Shown here: positions 44,534-54,009 of the stretch, one piece after another | Numbering within the stretch: position 1 is the stretch's first letter | Layout: every line of letters begins with the position of its first letter | NCBI RefSeq assembly: GCF_046000175.1 | Contig: NZ_JBEOMB010000045.1 | Location: 10,430-74,429 of the forward strand | Source of the DNA: Rhodoplanes sp046000175 | GTDB taxonomy: Bacteria > Pseudomonadota > Alphaproteobacteria > Rhizobiales > Xanthobacteraceae | DNA length: 64,000 nt | Direction: 5' to 3' | Translations under genes and position numbers: made by a program | Notes under the pieces: generated by a model | What the model saw: the letters and a program-made list of their open reading frames with translations, nothing else | Told to the model about the DNA's origin: nothing | Database searches by the model: none

Positions 44534-45310
44534 ATGGCCTCAGGCGCCGCCGCTAACCCGCGCTTCGTCGATCGCAAGCCGCACGAGCTGCTCTGGCGGC
44601 GGCTGTCGCGGCTCGCCGTCCTGTCGGATGCGGTCCTGTCGGACCAGGAGCGCTCGATGATCCGGCAGACCTGTGCGGCGCCGGGCGAGGTTCCGGCCGG
44701 GGCGGCGCTCTACGTCGAGGGTGAGCCGTTGCGCAAGCCCGGCGCGCTGCTCGCCGGCTGGGCCTGCCGGCTGCGTTTGCTGCCGGATGGGCGACGCCAG
44801 ATCTTCGACTTCCTCCTGCCGGGCGACCTGTTCGGCCATGCGCTCGGCCCCGAGCCGTTCGCCACCACCTCGGCCGTCACCCTGACGACCGTGTCGATTG
44901 CGGGCACCGGCTGCCTGTGGGAGATGGGGCGCGAGCCGGACCGTTTCCCCGGTCTGGTCCGCGCCCTGGCGGCGGCGCATGCCCGCCAGCAGGCGTTGCT
45001 GCTCGACCATGTGGTCCGGCTCGGCCGCCAGACCGCCCAGGAGCGGGTCGCCCACCTGCTGCTCGAGCTCGGCCATCGGCTCGACGAGATCGGATTTCGA
45101 CTGGGGTCGTTCGTTCCGCTGCCCCTGACCCAGGAGGTGATGGCGGACGCGCTCGGCCTGTCGGTCGTCCACGTCAATCGCACCCTGCAGCAACTCAAGC
45201 GCGAGCGCCTGATCGAGACCAAGGCGGCGTCGGTCCGGCTGATCGATCCGGTGGCGCTCGCGACGATCGCCGATTTTCGCCTGCCGCCCGGCCGTCCGCC
45301 GGCCGCGTGA
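44534..45310 (+). CDS. Crp/Fnr-family transcriptional regulator
   Basis: A 258-residue regulator. The cNMP-binding-like beta roll has YVEGEPLRKPGALLAGWACR and RRQIFDFLLPGDLFGHALG. A helix-turn-helix follows: LTQEVMADALGLSVVHVNRT with LQQLKRERLIETKAASV. No cysteine set for an Fe-S cluster is seen, so it is not an FNR oxygen sensor; it resembles the FixK/nitrogen-response-like or generic HTH_CRP type. It lies 139 bases upstream of the HAAT transporter operon on the same strand, and may control it (inference). Confidence 0.88.
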   Translation: MASGAAANPRFVDRKPHELLWRRLSRLAVLSDAVLSDQERSMIRQTCAAPGEVPAGAALYVEGEPLRKPGALLAGWACRLRLLPDGRRQIFDFLLPGDLFGHALGPEPFATTSAVTLTTVSIAGTGCLWEMGREPDRFPGLVRALAAAHARQQALLLDHVVRLGRQTAQERVAHLLLELGHRLDEIGFRLGSFVPLPLTQEVMADALGLSVVHVNRTLQQLKRERLIETKAASVRLIDPVALATIADFRLPPGRPPAA

Positions 45311-45448
45311 TCCGCTCGGGCGCGCGAGCAGCCCGGAAATGCGGGACTCTGCGGACGCGCCGAAGAGTCGCTTGCCCGCCCCGGGCCGTCCCCCTACGAT
45401 CCGCGCCAATTCTCAACGGGCGGAAATAATTCCCAGGAGGAGTGGCCC

Positions 45449-46690
45449 ATGCATTTCGACGACCGTCGCCGGCCGAGCCGGCGTGATGTCCTGGCCGGTG
45501 CGGCGGCCGGCGCGACCGTGCTGGCGGCGCCGGCGATCGTGCGGGCCCAGGCGAAGACCATCAAGGTCGCCGTGGTGCTGCCGCGTTCGGGCCTGTTCGC
45601 GGCCGCCGGCCAGTCCTGCCATCGCGGCGCCGTGGTCGCGCCCAAGGTGCTGGCCGATCTCGGCTACGCGGTCGAGCTGATCAATGTCGACTTCGAGTCC
45701 AATGTCGACGTGGCGCGCACCCAGACCGAGCGGGCGATCGCCGAGGGCGCTCAGGCCGTGGTCGGCGCCTTCGAGTCCGGCGCGACGCTGGCGATGGCGC
45801 AGGTCTGCGAGCAGCGCAAGGTGCCGCTGATCATCAATATCGCCTCGGTGCCGCAGCTCACCGAGCAGGGCTACCAATACCTGGTCCGCAACTTCCTCAC
45901 CAACGCCCAGCTCGTCGGCAACGGGCTCAAGCTGGTGAAGGATTTGATGGCGGCCACCAACGTCCAGTTCAAGAACGCCGTCTTCGTCCATGCCAACGAC
46001 ACCTTCGGCACCGCCCAGCGGGCCGCCATGGACAAGCTGTTCCCGGCCGCCGAGATGCCGTTCCCGTTGGTCGAGTCGATCGCTTACGACCCGAAGGCGC
46101 AGGATCTCGCCGTCGAGGTGACGAAGATCCGCGCCGTCGCGCCCGAGCTGGTGCTCGTCACCACCCGCTCGTCGGACGCCATCAAGCTGGTGCGCGACAT
46201 GGTGCGCCAGCGCTTCGAGCCGAAGGCCATCATCTCGCCCGGCTCGCCCGGCCTCTACGACGAGGAGTTCTACCAGGCGCTCGGCCCGCTGGCCGACTTC
46301 CACATCTTCAATCTGCCCTGGGCCAACACCAAGTCGCCGGTGACGCAGGCGCTGGCCGCGGCCTACCGGACTGCGCATCCCTCGAACCGCTTCGAGGTCG
46401 ACTGCTTCAACGCCGGCTTCACGTTCGAGGCGATCATGATCGCCGCCGACGCCTTCAAGCGCGCCGGCACGGCCGACGGCCCGACCCTGATGAAGGCCGT
46501 CAAGGAGACCAAGATCACCGAGCATGTGATGACGGGCGGCCCGATCGCCTTCGACGAGAAGGGCCAGAACAACAACATCCAGGCCTCGGTGGTGCAGAAC
46601 CGCAAGCGCACCCCGACCGTGGTGCTGCCGCCCGACGTGGCGGACGCCGCCCCGGTGCTGCCGATGCCGCCCTGGCAGGGCCGCTCCTGA
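45449..46690 (+). CDS. HAAT-type substrate-binding protein with Tat signal
   Basis: A 413-residue periplasmic ligand-binding protein. The N-terminus DDRRRPSRRDVLAGAAAGAT carries a twin-arginine motif (SRRDVL) followed by VLAAPAIVRAQA, so it is exported folded. The mature part is a type I binding fold: IKVAVVLPRSGLFAAAGQSC, RTQTERAIAEGAQAVVGAFE and SPGLYDEEFYQALGPLADFH. AGGAGG precedes the ATG. It feeds the LivHMGF genes that follow. Ligand unknown; amino acids, amides or aromatic acids are typical for the family. Confidence 0.9.
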   Translation: MHFDDRRRPSRRDVLAGAAAGATVLAAPAIVRAQAKTIKVAVVLPRSGLFAAAGQSCHRGAVVAPKVLADLGYAVELINVDFESNVDVARTQTERAIAEGAQAVVGAFESGATLAMAQVCEQRKVPLIINIASVPQLTEQGYQYLVRNFLTNAQLVGNGLKLVKDLMAATNVQFKNAVFVHANDTFGTAQRAAMDKLFPAAEMPFPLVESIAYDPKAQDLAVEVTKIRAVAPELVLVTTRSSDAIKLVRDMVRQRFEPKAIISPGSPGLYDEEFYQALGPLADFHIFNLPWANTKSPVTQALAAAYRTAHPSNRFEVDCFNAGFTFEAIMIAADAFKRAGTADGPTLMKAVKETKITEHVMTGGPIAFDEKGQNNNIQASVVQNRKRTPTVVLPPDVADAAPVLPMPPWQGRS

Positions 46691-46924
46691 TCGCCGCCCG
46701 CGCCGCCCCGCGACGGCCGCGCCGCCTTCGCGCCCCGACGCCGGACCTGAAGGCCGGGACGTCGGGGCGGGCGCCGGCCAGGGGGCAGCCGGGCTGCCGG
46801 AACGGAGGTTGCGCAGGGTCGCCGACCTGAGGTAACTCGTCGGTCACATTTTTCCCGCACCTGTCCGGGGCGGCGGCCCGATGGCCTCCGCCCGGGGAGG
46901 TGCATTCACGTCGATACCCATCCG

Positions 46925-47794
46925 ATGCTCGCGATCTGGCTCAACGTCGTCGTCCAGGGAATCCTGACGGGCCTGCTCTACGGCCTGATGGCGCTCGGCC
47001 TGTCGGTCATTTTCGGGGTGGTGCGGCTCGTCAACTTCGCGCACGGCGAGTTCGCCGTCGTCGCCATGTACGCGGCCTTCGTGCTGTTCCGCGCCTTCGG
47101 GGTCGACCCGCTGGTGTCGATGGTGCCGATCGCGCTCGCCTTCTTCGTCATCGGCTTCGCGCTCCAGCGCACGCTGATCAACGCCTTCGTCGGACGGCCC
47201 GACCACGAGCAGTTCATCCTGCTGGTCGGCCTCGCGATCGTGCTCGTCAACGCGGTGCTGATCGTGTTCGGGCCGGACGCCCAGCCGGCCAATCTGCCCT
47301 ACGCCTTCGACAGCTACATGATCGGCCCGCTGTTCATCGACAAGGTGCGGGTCTACGCGGCCGTGGCGGCGCTCGCCGTCTGCGCGGCGCTGTTCGGCTT
47401 CTTCCGCTTCACCCGCACCGGCACGGCGATCCGGGCCTGCGCCGACAATCTGGTCGGTGCCGCCGTGATCGGGCTCGACGTGCGCAAGCTCTACGCCATC
47501 ACGTTCGGCATCGGGCTCGCCTGCGTGGGCGCCGCCGGCGCCCTGATGATCATGATCTCCGACGCGGTGCCGAGCCTCGGCCCGGCCTACACGCTGCTCG
47601 CCTTCACGATCGTCATCATCGGCGGTCTCGGCTCGATGGCGGGCGCGCTGGTGGCGGGCCTCTTGATCGGCGTCTCCGAGGCGCTCGCCGGCTTCCTCAT
47701 CGCCCCGTCGATGAAGAGCATGTTCTCCTTCGCCCTCCTGGTCGCCGTGCTGGTGCTGCGGCCGCAGGGCCTGCTCGGAAAGAAGCCGGCATGA
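46925..47794 (+). CDS. livH: HAAT-type permease LivH
   Basis: A 289-residue permease: start VVVQGILTGLLYGLMALGLS, then VRLVNFAHGEFAVVAMYAAF (the LivH NFAHG motif) and FTIVIIGGLGSMAGALVAGL. About eight membrane helices. It ends in ATGA overlap with livM. The 234-base gap after the binding-protein gene shows no terminator, so it is probably in the same operon. Confidence 0.94.
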   Translation: MLAIWLNVVVQGILTGLLYGLMALGLSVIFGVVRLVNFAHGEFAVVAMYAAFVLFRAFGVDPLVSMVPIALAFFVIGFALQRTLINAFVGRPDHEQFILLVGLAIVLVNAVLIVFGPDAQPANLPYAFDSYMIGPLFIDKVRVYAAVAALAVCAALFGFFRFTRTGTAIRACADNLVGAAVIGLDVRKLYAITFGIGLACVGAAGALMIMISDAVPSLGPAYTLLAFTIVIIGGLGSMAGALVAGLLIGVSEALAGFLIAPSMKSMFSFALLVAVLVLRPQGLLGKKPA

Positions 47795-48792
47795 TCTCGC
47801 TGTGGCGCGACATGAACGGGCGCGGGCGGGTGGCGATCGTGCTCGCCTTCCTGGTGCTGCTGTTCGCCCCCGTGGCGGCGACCCGTTATCTGCTCTCCGT
47901 CCTCACCCTGATCCTGTACTTCGTCTATGTCGGCCAGGCCTGGAACCTGATGATGGGCTACGCCGGCCAGCTCTCGCTCGGCCACGCCCTCTATGTCGGG
48001 CTCGGCGGCTACATCTCGGCCGCCCTGTGGGTGAATTTCGGCATCGGGCCGTGGCTCGGCGTGGTGCCGTCCGTCGCGATCGCGGCGATGTTCGGCGCGG
48101 CGATCGGCTGGCTCGGCTTCCGCTTCGGCATCGAGGGCGTCTACTTCGCGCTCCTCACCATCGCGTTCGCCGAGTTCACCCGCATCGGCTTCGATCACAT
48201 CGGCTTCGTCGGCGGGGCCGGCGGCCTGTTCATCCCCTACGAGGAGAGCCGGCTCGGCGAGTGGTGGAATCTGCGCGGCGGACAGGTGTTCTTCTACTAT
48301 CTCGCCTTCGCCATGGCGGTGCTCGCCGTGCTGCTGACGGCGCTGCTCGCGCGCTCGCGGCTCGGCTACCAGTGGCTCGCCATCCGCGAGGACGAGATGG
48401 CGGCGCGCGCGCTCGGCATCGACGTGTTCCGCGCCAAGATGAAGGCGGTGCTGATCTCCTCCTCGATGACGGCGGTCGGCGGCGTGTTCTACGCCTTCTA
48501 CTACAACAGCCTGTTCCCGGCGCAGCTGTTCGACATGAGCCGCTCGATCGAGCTGATCCTCGGGCCCATCGTCGGCGGCACCGGCACGGTGTTCGGGCCG
48601 GTGATCGGCGCCTTCGTGCTCACCCCGCTCGGCGAGATCCTGATCGCCGTGACCGAGAAGGCCGGCATCAACGCGCCCGGCGCCAAGGCGATCTTCTTCG
48701 GCCTGATCCTGATGGTGATCATCTATCTGGTGCCGACCGGGGTGTGGCCGTGGCTGTCGCAGAAGCTCGGCTTCGCGAGGCGCCGCTCGTGA
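47791..48792 (+). CDS. livM: HAAT-type permease LivM
   Basis: A 333-residue permease with the LivM signatures NLMMGYAGQLSLGHALYVGL, EGVYFALLTIAFAEFTRIGF and LILGPIVGGTGTVFGPVIGA, then a terminal helix ending GVWPWLSQKLGF. Starts inside the livH stop (ATGA) and ends in a GTGA overlap with livG. Unlike the first transporter, it is not fused to an ATPase. Confidence 0.94.
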   Translation: MISLWRDMNGRGRVAIVLAFLVLLFAPVAATRYLLSVLTLILYFVYVGQAWNLMMGYAGQLSLGHALYVGLGGYISAALWVNFGIGPWLGVVPSVAIAAMFGAAIGWLGFRFGIEGVYFALLTIAFAEFTRIGFDHIGFVGGAGGLFIPYEESRLGEWWNLRGGQVFFYYLAFAMAVLAVLLTALLARSRLGYQWLAIREDEMAARALGIDVFRAKMKAVLISSSMTAVGGVFYAFYYNSLFPAQLFDMSRSIELILGPIVGGTGTVFGPVIGAFVLTPLGEILIAVTEKAGINAPGAKAIFFGLILMVIIYLVPTGVWPWLSQKLGFARRRS

Positions 48793-49514
48793 CCGCGCTC
48801 CTCTCCGTCGTCGACGTCGGCAAGCGATTCCGCGGCCTGATCGCGGTCGACCGCGTCTCGTTCGAGGTTCAGGCGGGCGAGATCTTCGCCGTGATCGGCC
48901 CGAACGGCGCCGGCAAGACGACGCTGTTCAACATGATCGCCGGCGTGTTGCCGCCGAACGAGGGCACCATCACGTTCCAGGGCGAGCGCATCTCGGGCCG
49001 CACGCCGGACGCGGTGTGCCGCCTCGGCGTCGCCCGCACGTTCCAGATCGTGCGTCCGTTCCCGGCCCTCACGGTCGAGGACAACGTGGTGATCGGCGCG
49101 CTCCTCCACCGCACCGACATGGCGGCGGCGCGCGCCCATGCCCGCGACGTGCTCGCCACCCTCGACCTGTTCGAGAAGCGCGAGTTTCGCGCCTCGGCGC
49201 TGACGCTGCCGGACCGCAAGCGCCTGGAGCTCGCCCGCGCGCTCGCCACCGATCCGAAGCTGCTGCTGCTCGACGAGGTGATGGCCGGCTTGCGGCCGAC
49301 CGAGACCGACCGGATGGTCGAGATCCTGCGCGGCGTCAACCGCGACATGGGCGTCACCATCCTGCTCATCGAGCACGTGATGCGGGCCGTGATGGCGCTC
49401 GCCGGCCACATGCTGGTGCTGCACCACGGTGCTCCGATCGCCCGCGGCCGGCCCGAGGAGGTGGTGCGCGACGAGAAGGTGATCACGTCCTATCTCGGCC
49501 AGGAGACGATCTGA
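48789..49514 (+). CDS. livG: HAAT-type ATPase LivG
   Basis: A 241-residue ABC ATPase starting at GTG inside the livM stop. Walker A VIGPNGAGKTTLFNM; TFQIVRPFPALTVEDNV after the Q-loop; Walker B LLLLDEVMAGL, where the usual DEP is DEV; switch His in LLIEHVMRAV. The signature is LTLPDRKRLELARAL instead of LSxGQQR, so the signature glycine is absent, a trait of one LivG subgroup. It would pair with LivF, which has a normal signature. Confidence 0.93.
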   Translation: MTALLSVVDVGKRFRGLIAVDRVSFEVQAGEIFAVIGPNGAGKTTLFNMIAGVLPPNEGTITFQGERISGRTPDAVCRLGVARTFQIVRPFPALTVEDNVVIGALLHRTDMAAARAHARDVLATLDLFEKREFRASALTLPDRKRLELARALATDPKLLLLDEVMAGLRPTETDRMVEILRGVNRDMGVTILLIEHVMRAVMALAGHMLVLHHGAPIARGRPEEVVRDEKVITSYLGQETI

Positions 49515-50218
49515 TGCTCCAGGTCCGCGATCTCGACGTGTTCTACGGCGACGCCCAGGCGCTCGACCGCGTCTCCTTCGAGGTGCCCGAGGGCAGCATC
49601 GTCGCCATCGTCGGCGCCAACGGCGCCGGCAAGACGTCGCTGATCCGCACCATCGCCGGGATGATCCGGCCGGGGCACGGCAGCATCACGTATCGGGGCG
49701 AGGAGATCGCCGGGCTGCCGAGCCACCGCGTCTGCAATCTCGGCATCGGCCAGGTGGCGGAGGGGCGCCAGGTGTTCCCGACCCTGACGGTCGGCGAGAA
49801 CCTGGACATGGGCGCGCTGCTGCCGCGGGCGCGCGACAAGCGCGACGCCGAGCTCGCCCGCGTGTTCCAGATGTTTCCGATCCTCGAGGAGCGGCTGAAG
49901 CAGACCGCCGGCACGCTCTCCGGCGGCGAGCAGCAGATGCTGGCGATCGGCCGCTGCCTGATGGGCCAGCCCGACCTCGTGATGTTCGACGAGCCCTCAC
50001 TCGGCCTCGCGCCGGCGATCGTCCACGAGGTGCTGCGCACCATCCGGGATCTCAACGCGGCCGGCCTCACCTGCGTGCTGGTCGAGCAGAACGTCGCGCT
50101 GTCGTTAAAACTCGCCGACCGCGCCTATGTGCTCGAGAATGGCCGCATCACGCTGTCCGGAACCGGCGAGGAACTCTTGGCCGACGACCGCGTGCGGCAA
50201 GCCTATCTCGGCATGTGA
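49514..50218 (+). CDS. livF: HAAT-type ATPase LivF
   Basis: A 234-residue ABC ATPase, last gene of the operon. Walker A IVGANGAGKTSLIRT; GIGQVAEGRQVFPTLTVGEN; signature TLSGGEQQMLAIGRCLM; Walker B LVMFDEPSLGLAPAIV; switch His replaced by Gln in VLVEQNVALSL, as is normal for LivF. It begins at TGATG within the livG stop and is followed by the convergent CBS-BON gene after 102 bases without an obvious terminator. Confidence 0.94.
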   Translation: MLQVRDLDVFYGDAQALDRVSFEVPEGSIVAIVGANGAGKTSLIRTIAGMIRPGHGSITYRGEEIAGLPSHRVCNLGIGQVAEGRQVFPTLTVGENLDMGALLPRARDKRDAELARVFQMFPILEERLKQTAGTLSGGEQQMLAIGRCLMGQPDLVMFDEPSLGLAPAIVHEVLRTIRDLNAAGLTCVLVEQNVALSLKLADRAYVLENGRITLSGTGEELLADDRVRQAYLGM

Positions 50219-50320
50219 TCCCGCCGGGCGGGCGCGCATGGCGGGCGCGCTCCGCGTCGCCCTGCTCCCGCGAGGGGAGCGGGCGAGACGGCGGCGGCCG
50301 CGCGTCGCTGCGGCGGCGCC

Positions 50321-51010
50321 TCACACGCCGGCGACCACCGGGCGGATCACCAGGTTGTCGTTGACGGCCTTGACGCCCGGGGTCGCCTCGATGGCGACGC
50401 GCAGCGCCTGCTTCTCGGCGAGCGAGTCGACCACGCCCCAGGCGTCGACGACGCCGTCCGTCACCGTCACGTTGACCAGGTTCGGCGACAGCCACGGCTC
50501 GGACTCGAGCCGTGCCGTGATGGCGGTGCGCAGCTCGGCGTCGGTGACCGGGTTGGCCGGCGTCTGCCGGCGCAAGGTGGCGAGCGCGTGCAGGAGATTG
50601 GCCCGGCTGACGATGCCGACCAGCCGGCCGTCCTTCACGATCGGCACGCGCTTGATGCGGTGGCGCTCCAGGAGGCTCGCGATCTCGGCGACCGGGGTGT
50701 CGGGCGTCGCGGTGACGAGCTCGCGCGTCATCACGTCGGCGACCCGACGGGCGTGCTCCTTGACGAACTCGGCCGCCAGCCCCTCGCGGCCCATCAGCAG
50801 CTTCAGCCACCACGAGCGCTCGTGGCCGGTGCCGGCCTCGGCCCGGCGCACGAGGTCGCCCTCGCTGACGATGCCGACCGGGCGTCCGGCCGGATCGACC
50901 ACCGGGACGCCACTGATCCTGTTCTCCAGCAGGATCGCGGCGACGTCCGCAACGGCCGTGTCCGGGGTCACGGTGACGAGCGTGGTTGTCATGATGTCGG
51001 AGGCCTTCAT
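50321..51010 (-). CDS. CBS-pair and BON domain protein
   Basis: A 229-residue protein. Two CBS motifs occupy residues 1-70 and 90-150 (KASDIMTTTLVTVTPDTAVA, ISGVPVVDPAGRPVGIVSEG, then ADVMTRELVTATPDTPVAEI, HRIKRVPIVKDGRLVGIVSR). CBS pairs bind adenine nucleotides. Residues 160-225 form a BON domain (DAELRTAITARLESEPWLSP, then DNLVIRPVVAGV), which binds phospholipid or membranes. This CBS-BON architecture is common in alphaproteobacteria and of unknown function. ATG at 51010 with AAGAGGAG upstream; longer frames are rejected. Confidence 0.9.
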   Translation of the reverse strand: MKASDIMTTTLVTVTPDTAVADVAAILLENRISGVPVVDPAGRPVGIVSEGDLVRRAEAGTGHERSWWLKLLMGREGLAAEFVKEHARRVADVMTRELVTATPDTPVAEIASLLERHRIKRVPIVKDGRLVGIVSRANLLHALATLRRQTPANPVTDAELRTAITARLESEPWLSPNLVNVTVTDGVVDAWGVVDSLAEKQALRVAIEATPGVKAVNDNLVIRPVVAGV

Positions 51011-51448
51011 GGCGGCGGACTCCTCTTGTGCATGCTTCTTGCCGGACCCGGTCGGGGCGACATGTCCCGGCCGCCCGGGAAAGCCATCGTGAAAGCATCG
51101 ACCGGCCGGCGCGGCCCGCATTGACGCGGCGCAAGTCTTTTCGGGTCGATGCGGGAGGAGGAGGGGGCGGAAGGATCGCGTCACGCCGCACACTGTCGTG
51201 TGCCCCGGACAAGACGTGTCGGGCCACAGGCCCGATGCGCCGCAGAGCCGAGCCCAGGGGCCGCACGACGGGCGCCGCGACGAGTGGCGCGGCGAACCGC
51301 CTCGTCTGATCGCCCCTGGGTCCCGGTTCGCGGCGCGTCGCGCCGCGCTCGGGACACGAGTCCTCGCCCCAAGGCTGGGAGCGGAGCCGGACGGCCACGC
51401 GGCCGCCGTGCTCACCCGATCACGACGTTGCCGCTCACGACTCCACCC
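51011..51448. other. 438-base intergenic region between CBS-BON and phaC
   Basis: Both flanking genes read leftward, so this is the phaC 3' region and the CBS-BON promoter region. CAAGTCTTTTCGGGTCG near 51130 is the least G+C-rich part. Frames crossing it are arginine-rich shadows. No terminator stem with a T-run was found. Confidence 0.45.
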
Positions 51449-53914
51449 TTACGACCGCACCTTCACGTAGGTGCCGGGCGCGTCCTCGATGGCCGGGAAC
51501 CCGGCCGTGCCGGGCACACGGGCCGGGACCTCGCTCGGGTCGAAGTGCCGGATCCAGTCGAGCCAGTGCGGCCACCACGAGCCAGGGTGCTCGGTCGCCC
51601 GCTTGATCCACGCCTCGACATTGTCGCCGGCCGGACGGTCGCCGGTCCAGTACTGGTACTTCTTGCCGGCCGGCGGGTTGATGATGCCGGCGATGTGGCC
51701 GGAGCCGGCGCACACGAACTCGACCTCGCCGCCGAACATCTTGGCGCCGATATAGACGGACTCGGCCGGCGCGATGTGATCCTCGCGGGCCGCCACCGTG
51801 TAGATCGGCACCAGGATCTTCTTCAGGTCGAGCGCGACGCCTTCGATCTCCATCCGGCCCTGGCTCAGATTGTTCTCCAGGTAGCAGTTGCGCAGATAGT
51901 AGGAGTGGTTGGCGGCCGGCATCCGGGTCGAGTCGGAGTTCCAGTAGAGGAGGTCGAACGGGAACGGCTGCTCGCCCTTGAGGTAGTTGGAGATGATGTA
52001 GGGCCAGACCAGGTCGTTGGAGCGCAGGAAGTTGAAGATCATCGACATCTTCCCGCCTTCCAGATAGCCGTGCTCCGACATCTGGCGCTCGATCGCCTCG
52101 ATCTGGGTCTCGTCCGAGGTGAACAGCTTGAGGTCGCCGCCCTTCTCGAAGTCGACCTGGGCCGTGAACATGGTGGCCGAGCGGATGCGCTCCGCCGTGC
52201 TGGCCGCCGACAGATAGGCCATGGCGACCGACAGCATGGTGCCGCCGACGCAGTAGCCGAGGGTGTGGGCGGAGGGCGCGCCGGTGATCTTCAGCACCAC
52301 GTCGAGCGCCTCCAGCGGCCCCTGGCGCATGTAGTCGGCGAAGGTCTTCTGGGCGAGGTGCTCGTCCGGGTTCACCCAGGAGATGGTGAACACCGTCACG
52401 CCGTTGTCGACCGCGTACTTGATGAACGACTTCTCGGGATTGAGGTCGAGAATGTAGTACTTGTTGATCCACGGCGGGACGATCAGCAGCGGCGTCTTCA
52501 GCACCGTCGCGGTCGTCGGCGTGTACTGGATGAGCTGCATCAGCTCGTTCTGGTAAACGACCTTGCCGGGCGTGATCGCGAGATTGCGGCCGACCTCGAA
52601 CTGCGAGTTGTCGGACTGCCGGATCTTCAGCTCGCCGTGGCCGGCCTCGATGTCCTCGGCCAGCATCGTCATGCCGCGCACGAGATTGTCGGCGTTGGAG
52701 CGCAGCGTGAGGCGCAGGAGCTCCGGATTGGTGAAGACGAAGTTCGACGGCGAGATCGCGTTGAGCACCTGCTTCATGTAGAAGTCCGCCTTGCGGCGGG
52801 TCAGCGGGTCGAGCCCCTCGGCGTCCTCCACGATGTGGTTGGCGACCCGGCTGGTGAGCAGATAGGCCTGCTTGAGGAAGTCGAAATACGTGTTGGTCGT
52901 CCACTCCGGATGGGAGAAGCGACGGTCGCGCGGATCGGGCGCCGCGATCGGCGGCGAGGTCTCGCCGGCGAGCCGCCGCATCGTCGTCGCCCACAGATCC
53001 AGATAGGCGTGGCCGATCGAGGTCTGCAGGTCGATGGTGCGCGTCGCGTCGCGCATCCAGTACTCCATCACCTTGCCGAACGTGGTGACGATGTCGACCA
53101 CCTGCTGGGGCGGCTCGTCGTGGATCTTGCCTTCCTCGCGCGGCTTCATGTAGGCGGCGATCGCCCGGCCGCCCTGCTCCATGATGCGGGCGACGTTGGT
53201 GGCGAGCTTCTCGATGTCGACCGTGCTCGGTCCGACGTCGGGCTGCGGCTTCGCCTTCGCCTTGGGCTTCTCGGCCTTCGGCTCCGGCTTCGGCTCCGCC
53301 GTCGAGGCCGGCTTCGTCTCGGTGCCCAGCGCCTGGGCGGCGGCCGGGGTCGGCGCGGCGGGCGTCTCGATCCGGGGCGCCGGGGCGGGCTCCGGCGGCA
53401 TCTCGGTGCGGGCCGCGGTGACGGTCGTCGCGATCGCGAGGGCCTCGACAACGGGGGCCGCGGTGGGCGTCGCCTCGGGCAGGGGCGGGGGGGCGCCGGC
53501 GGCGTCGGCCGCGGCGGCGATCTCGGCCGGCGAGGTGCCGGGCGCCGCATGTGGCGGCTCGGCCTTCTCGAACCCCTCCGGCGGGGTGGCGTCGGCGGTC
53601 GGGACGGCGGTCAGCGCGTCGGGCGACGTGTCATGGCCGTTGCCGCGGTGGGACGGTGTCGGGCCGGGACCGGCCTCCGGCAGCGGCGGGGTGTCGTAGC
53701 TCAGCGGCGGCAGGCCGTCCTCGGCGGCGATCAAGGCCCCCTCGACGAGCGCCTCGCCGGAGCTGCCCTCCGCCGCGATGTCCGCCGCCTGGGTGTCCGC
53801 CGGCTCGGCGATCGCCTGGGCGACCGGCTCGGCCCCGTTCCCCTCGACATGCAGCGGGGCGACCTCCGGCTCGTCCGTGTCCGGCGTCATCGGCCTCTCC
53901 TGGGCGGTATCCAT
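51449..53914 (-). CDS. phaC: class I polyhydroxyalkanoate synthase with long N-terminal extension
   Basis: An 821-residue enzyme polymerising (R)-3-hydroxyacyl-CoA at the granule surface. The catalytic core starts at about residue 230 and matches class I PhaC: lipase-like box GYCVGGT with Cys555, Asp712 in AAREDHIAP and His740 in GSGHIAGIINPP. PWINKYYILDLNPEKSFIKY and SWVNPDEHL are family signatures. The first 230 residues are Ala/Pro/Glu-rich, low complexity, then Lys/Pro-rich (EPKPEPKAEKPKAKAKPQ), clearly disordered; ordinary class I enzymes are about 590 residues. An internal start near residue 230 is possible. No phaA, phaB or phasin gene is nearby. Confidence 0.92.
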   Translation of the reverse strand: MDTAQERPMTPDTDEPEVAPLHVEGNGAEPVAQAIAEPADTQAADIAAEGSSGEALVEGALIAAEDGLPPLSYDTPPLPEAGPGPTPSHRGNGHDTSPDALTAVPTADATPPEGFEKAEPPHAAPGTSPAEIAAAADAAGAPPPLPEATPTAAPVVEALAIATTVTAARTEMPPEPAPAPRIETPAAPTPAAAQALGTETKPASTAEPKPEPKAEKPKAKAKPQPDVGPSTVDIEKLATNVARIMEQGGRAIAAYMKPREEGKIHDEPPQQVVDIVTTFGKVMEYWMRDATRTIDLQTSIGHAYLDLWATTMRRLAGETSPPIAAPDPRDRRFSHPEWTTNTYFDFLKQAYLLTSRVANHIVEDAEGLDPLTRRKADFYMKQVLNAISPSNFVFTNPELLRLTLRSNADNLVRGMTMLAEDIEAGHGELKIRQSDNSQFEVGRNLAITPGKVVYQNELMQLIQYTPTTATVLKTPLLIVPPWINKYYILDLNPEKSFIKYAVDNGVTVFTISWVNPDEHLAQKTFADYMRQGPLEALDVVLKITGAPSAHTLGYCVGGTMLSVAMAYLSAASTAERIRSATMFTAQVDFEKGGDLKLFTSDETQIEAIERQMSEHGYLEGGKMSMIFNFLRSNDLVWPYIISNYLKGEQPFPFDLLYWNSDSTRMPAANHSYYLRNCYLENNLSQGRMEIEGVALDLKKILVPIYTVAAREDHIAPAESVYIGAKMFGGEVEFVCAGSGHIAGIINPPAGKKYQYWTGDRPAGDNVEAWIKRATEHPGSWWPHWLDWIRHFDPSEVPARVPGTAGFPAIEDAPGTYVKVRS

Positions 53915-54009
53915 CGGGTAGGGCTCCTTGGTTTGGACATATTATGCCGGTACCGCAGCCGTCAGCCCAGCGTTTCATCCGACAGTTTAGATGTTGGTCA
54001 CTTCGCGCC

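Noticed and set aside
44281..44556. 91-codon plus-strand frame upstream of the Crp/Fnr gene
   Set aside because: Arg/Pro/Ser-rich without ribosome site and overlapping the regulator start in another frame.
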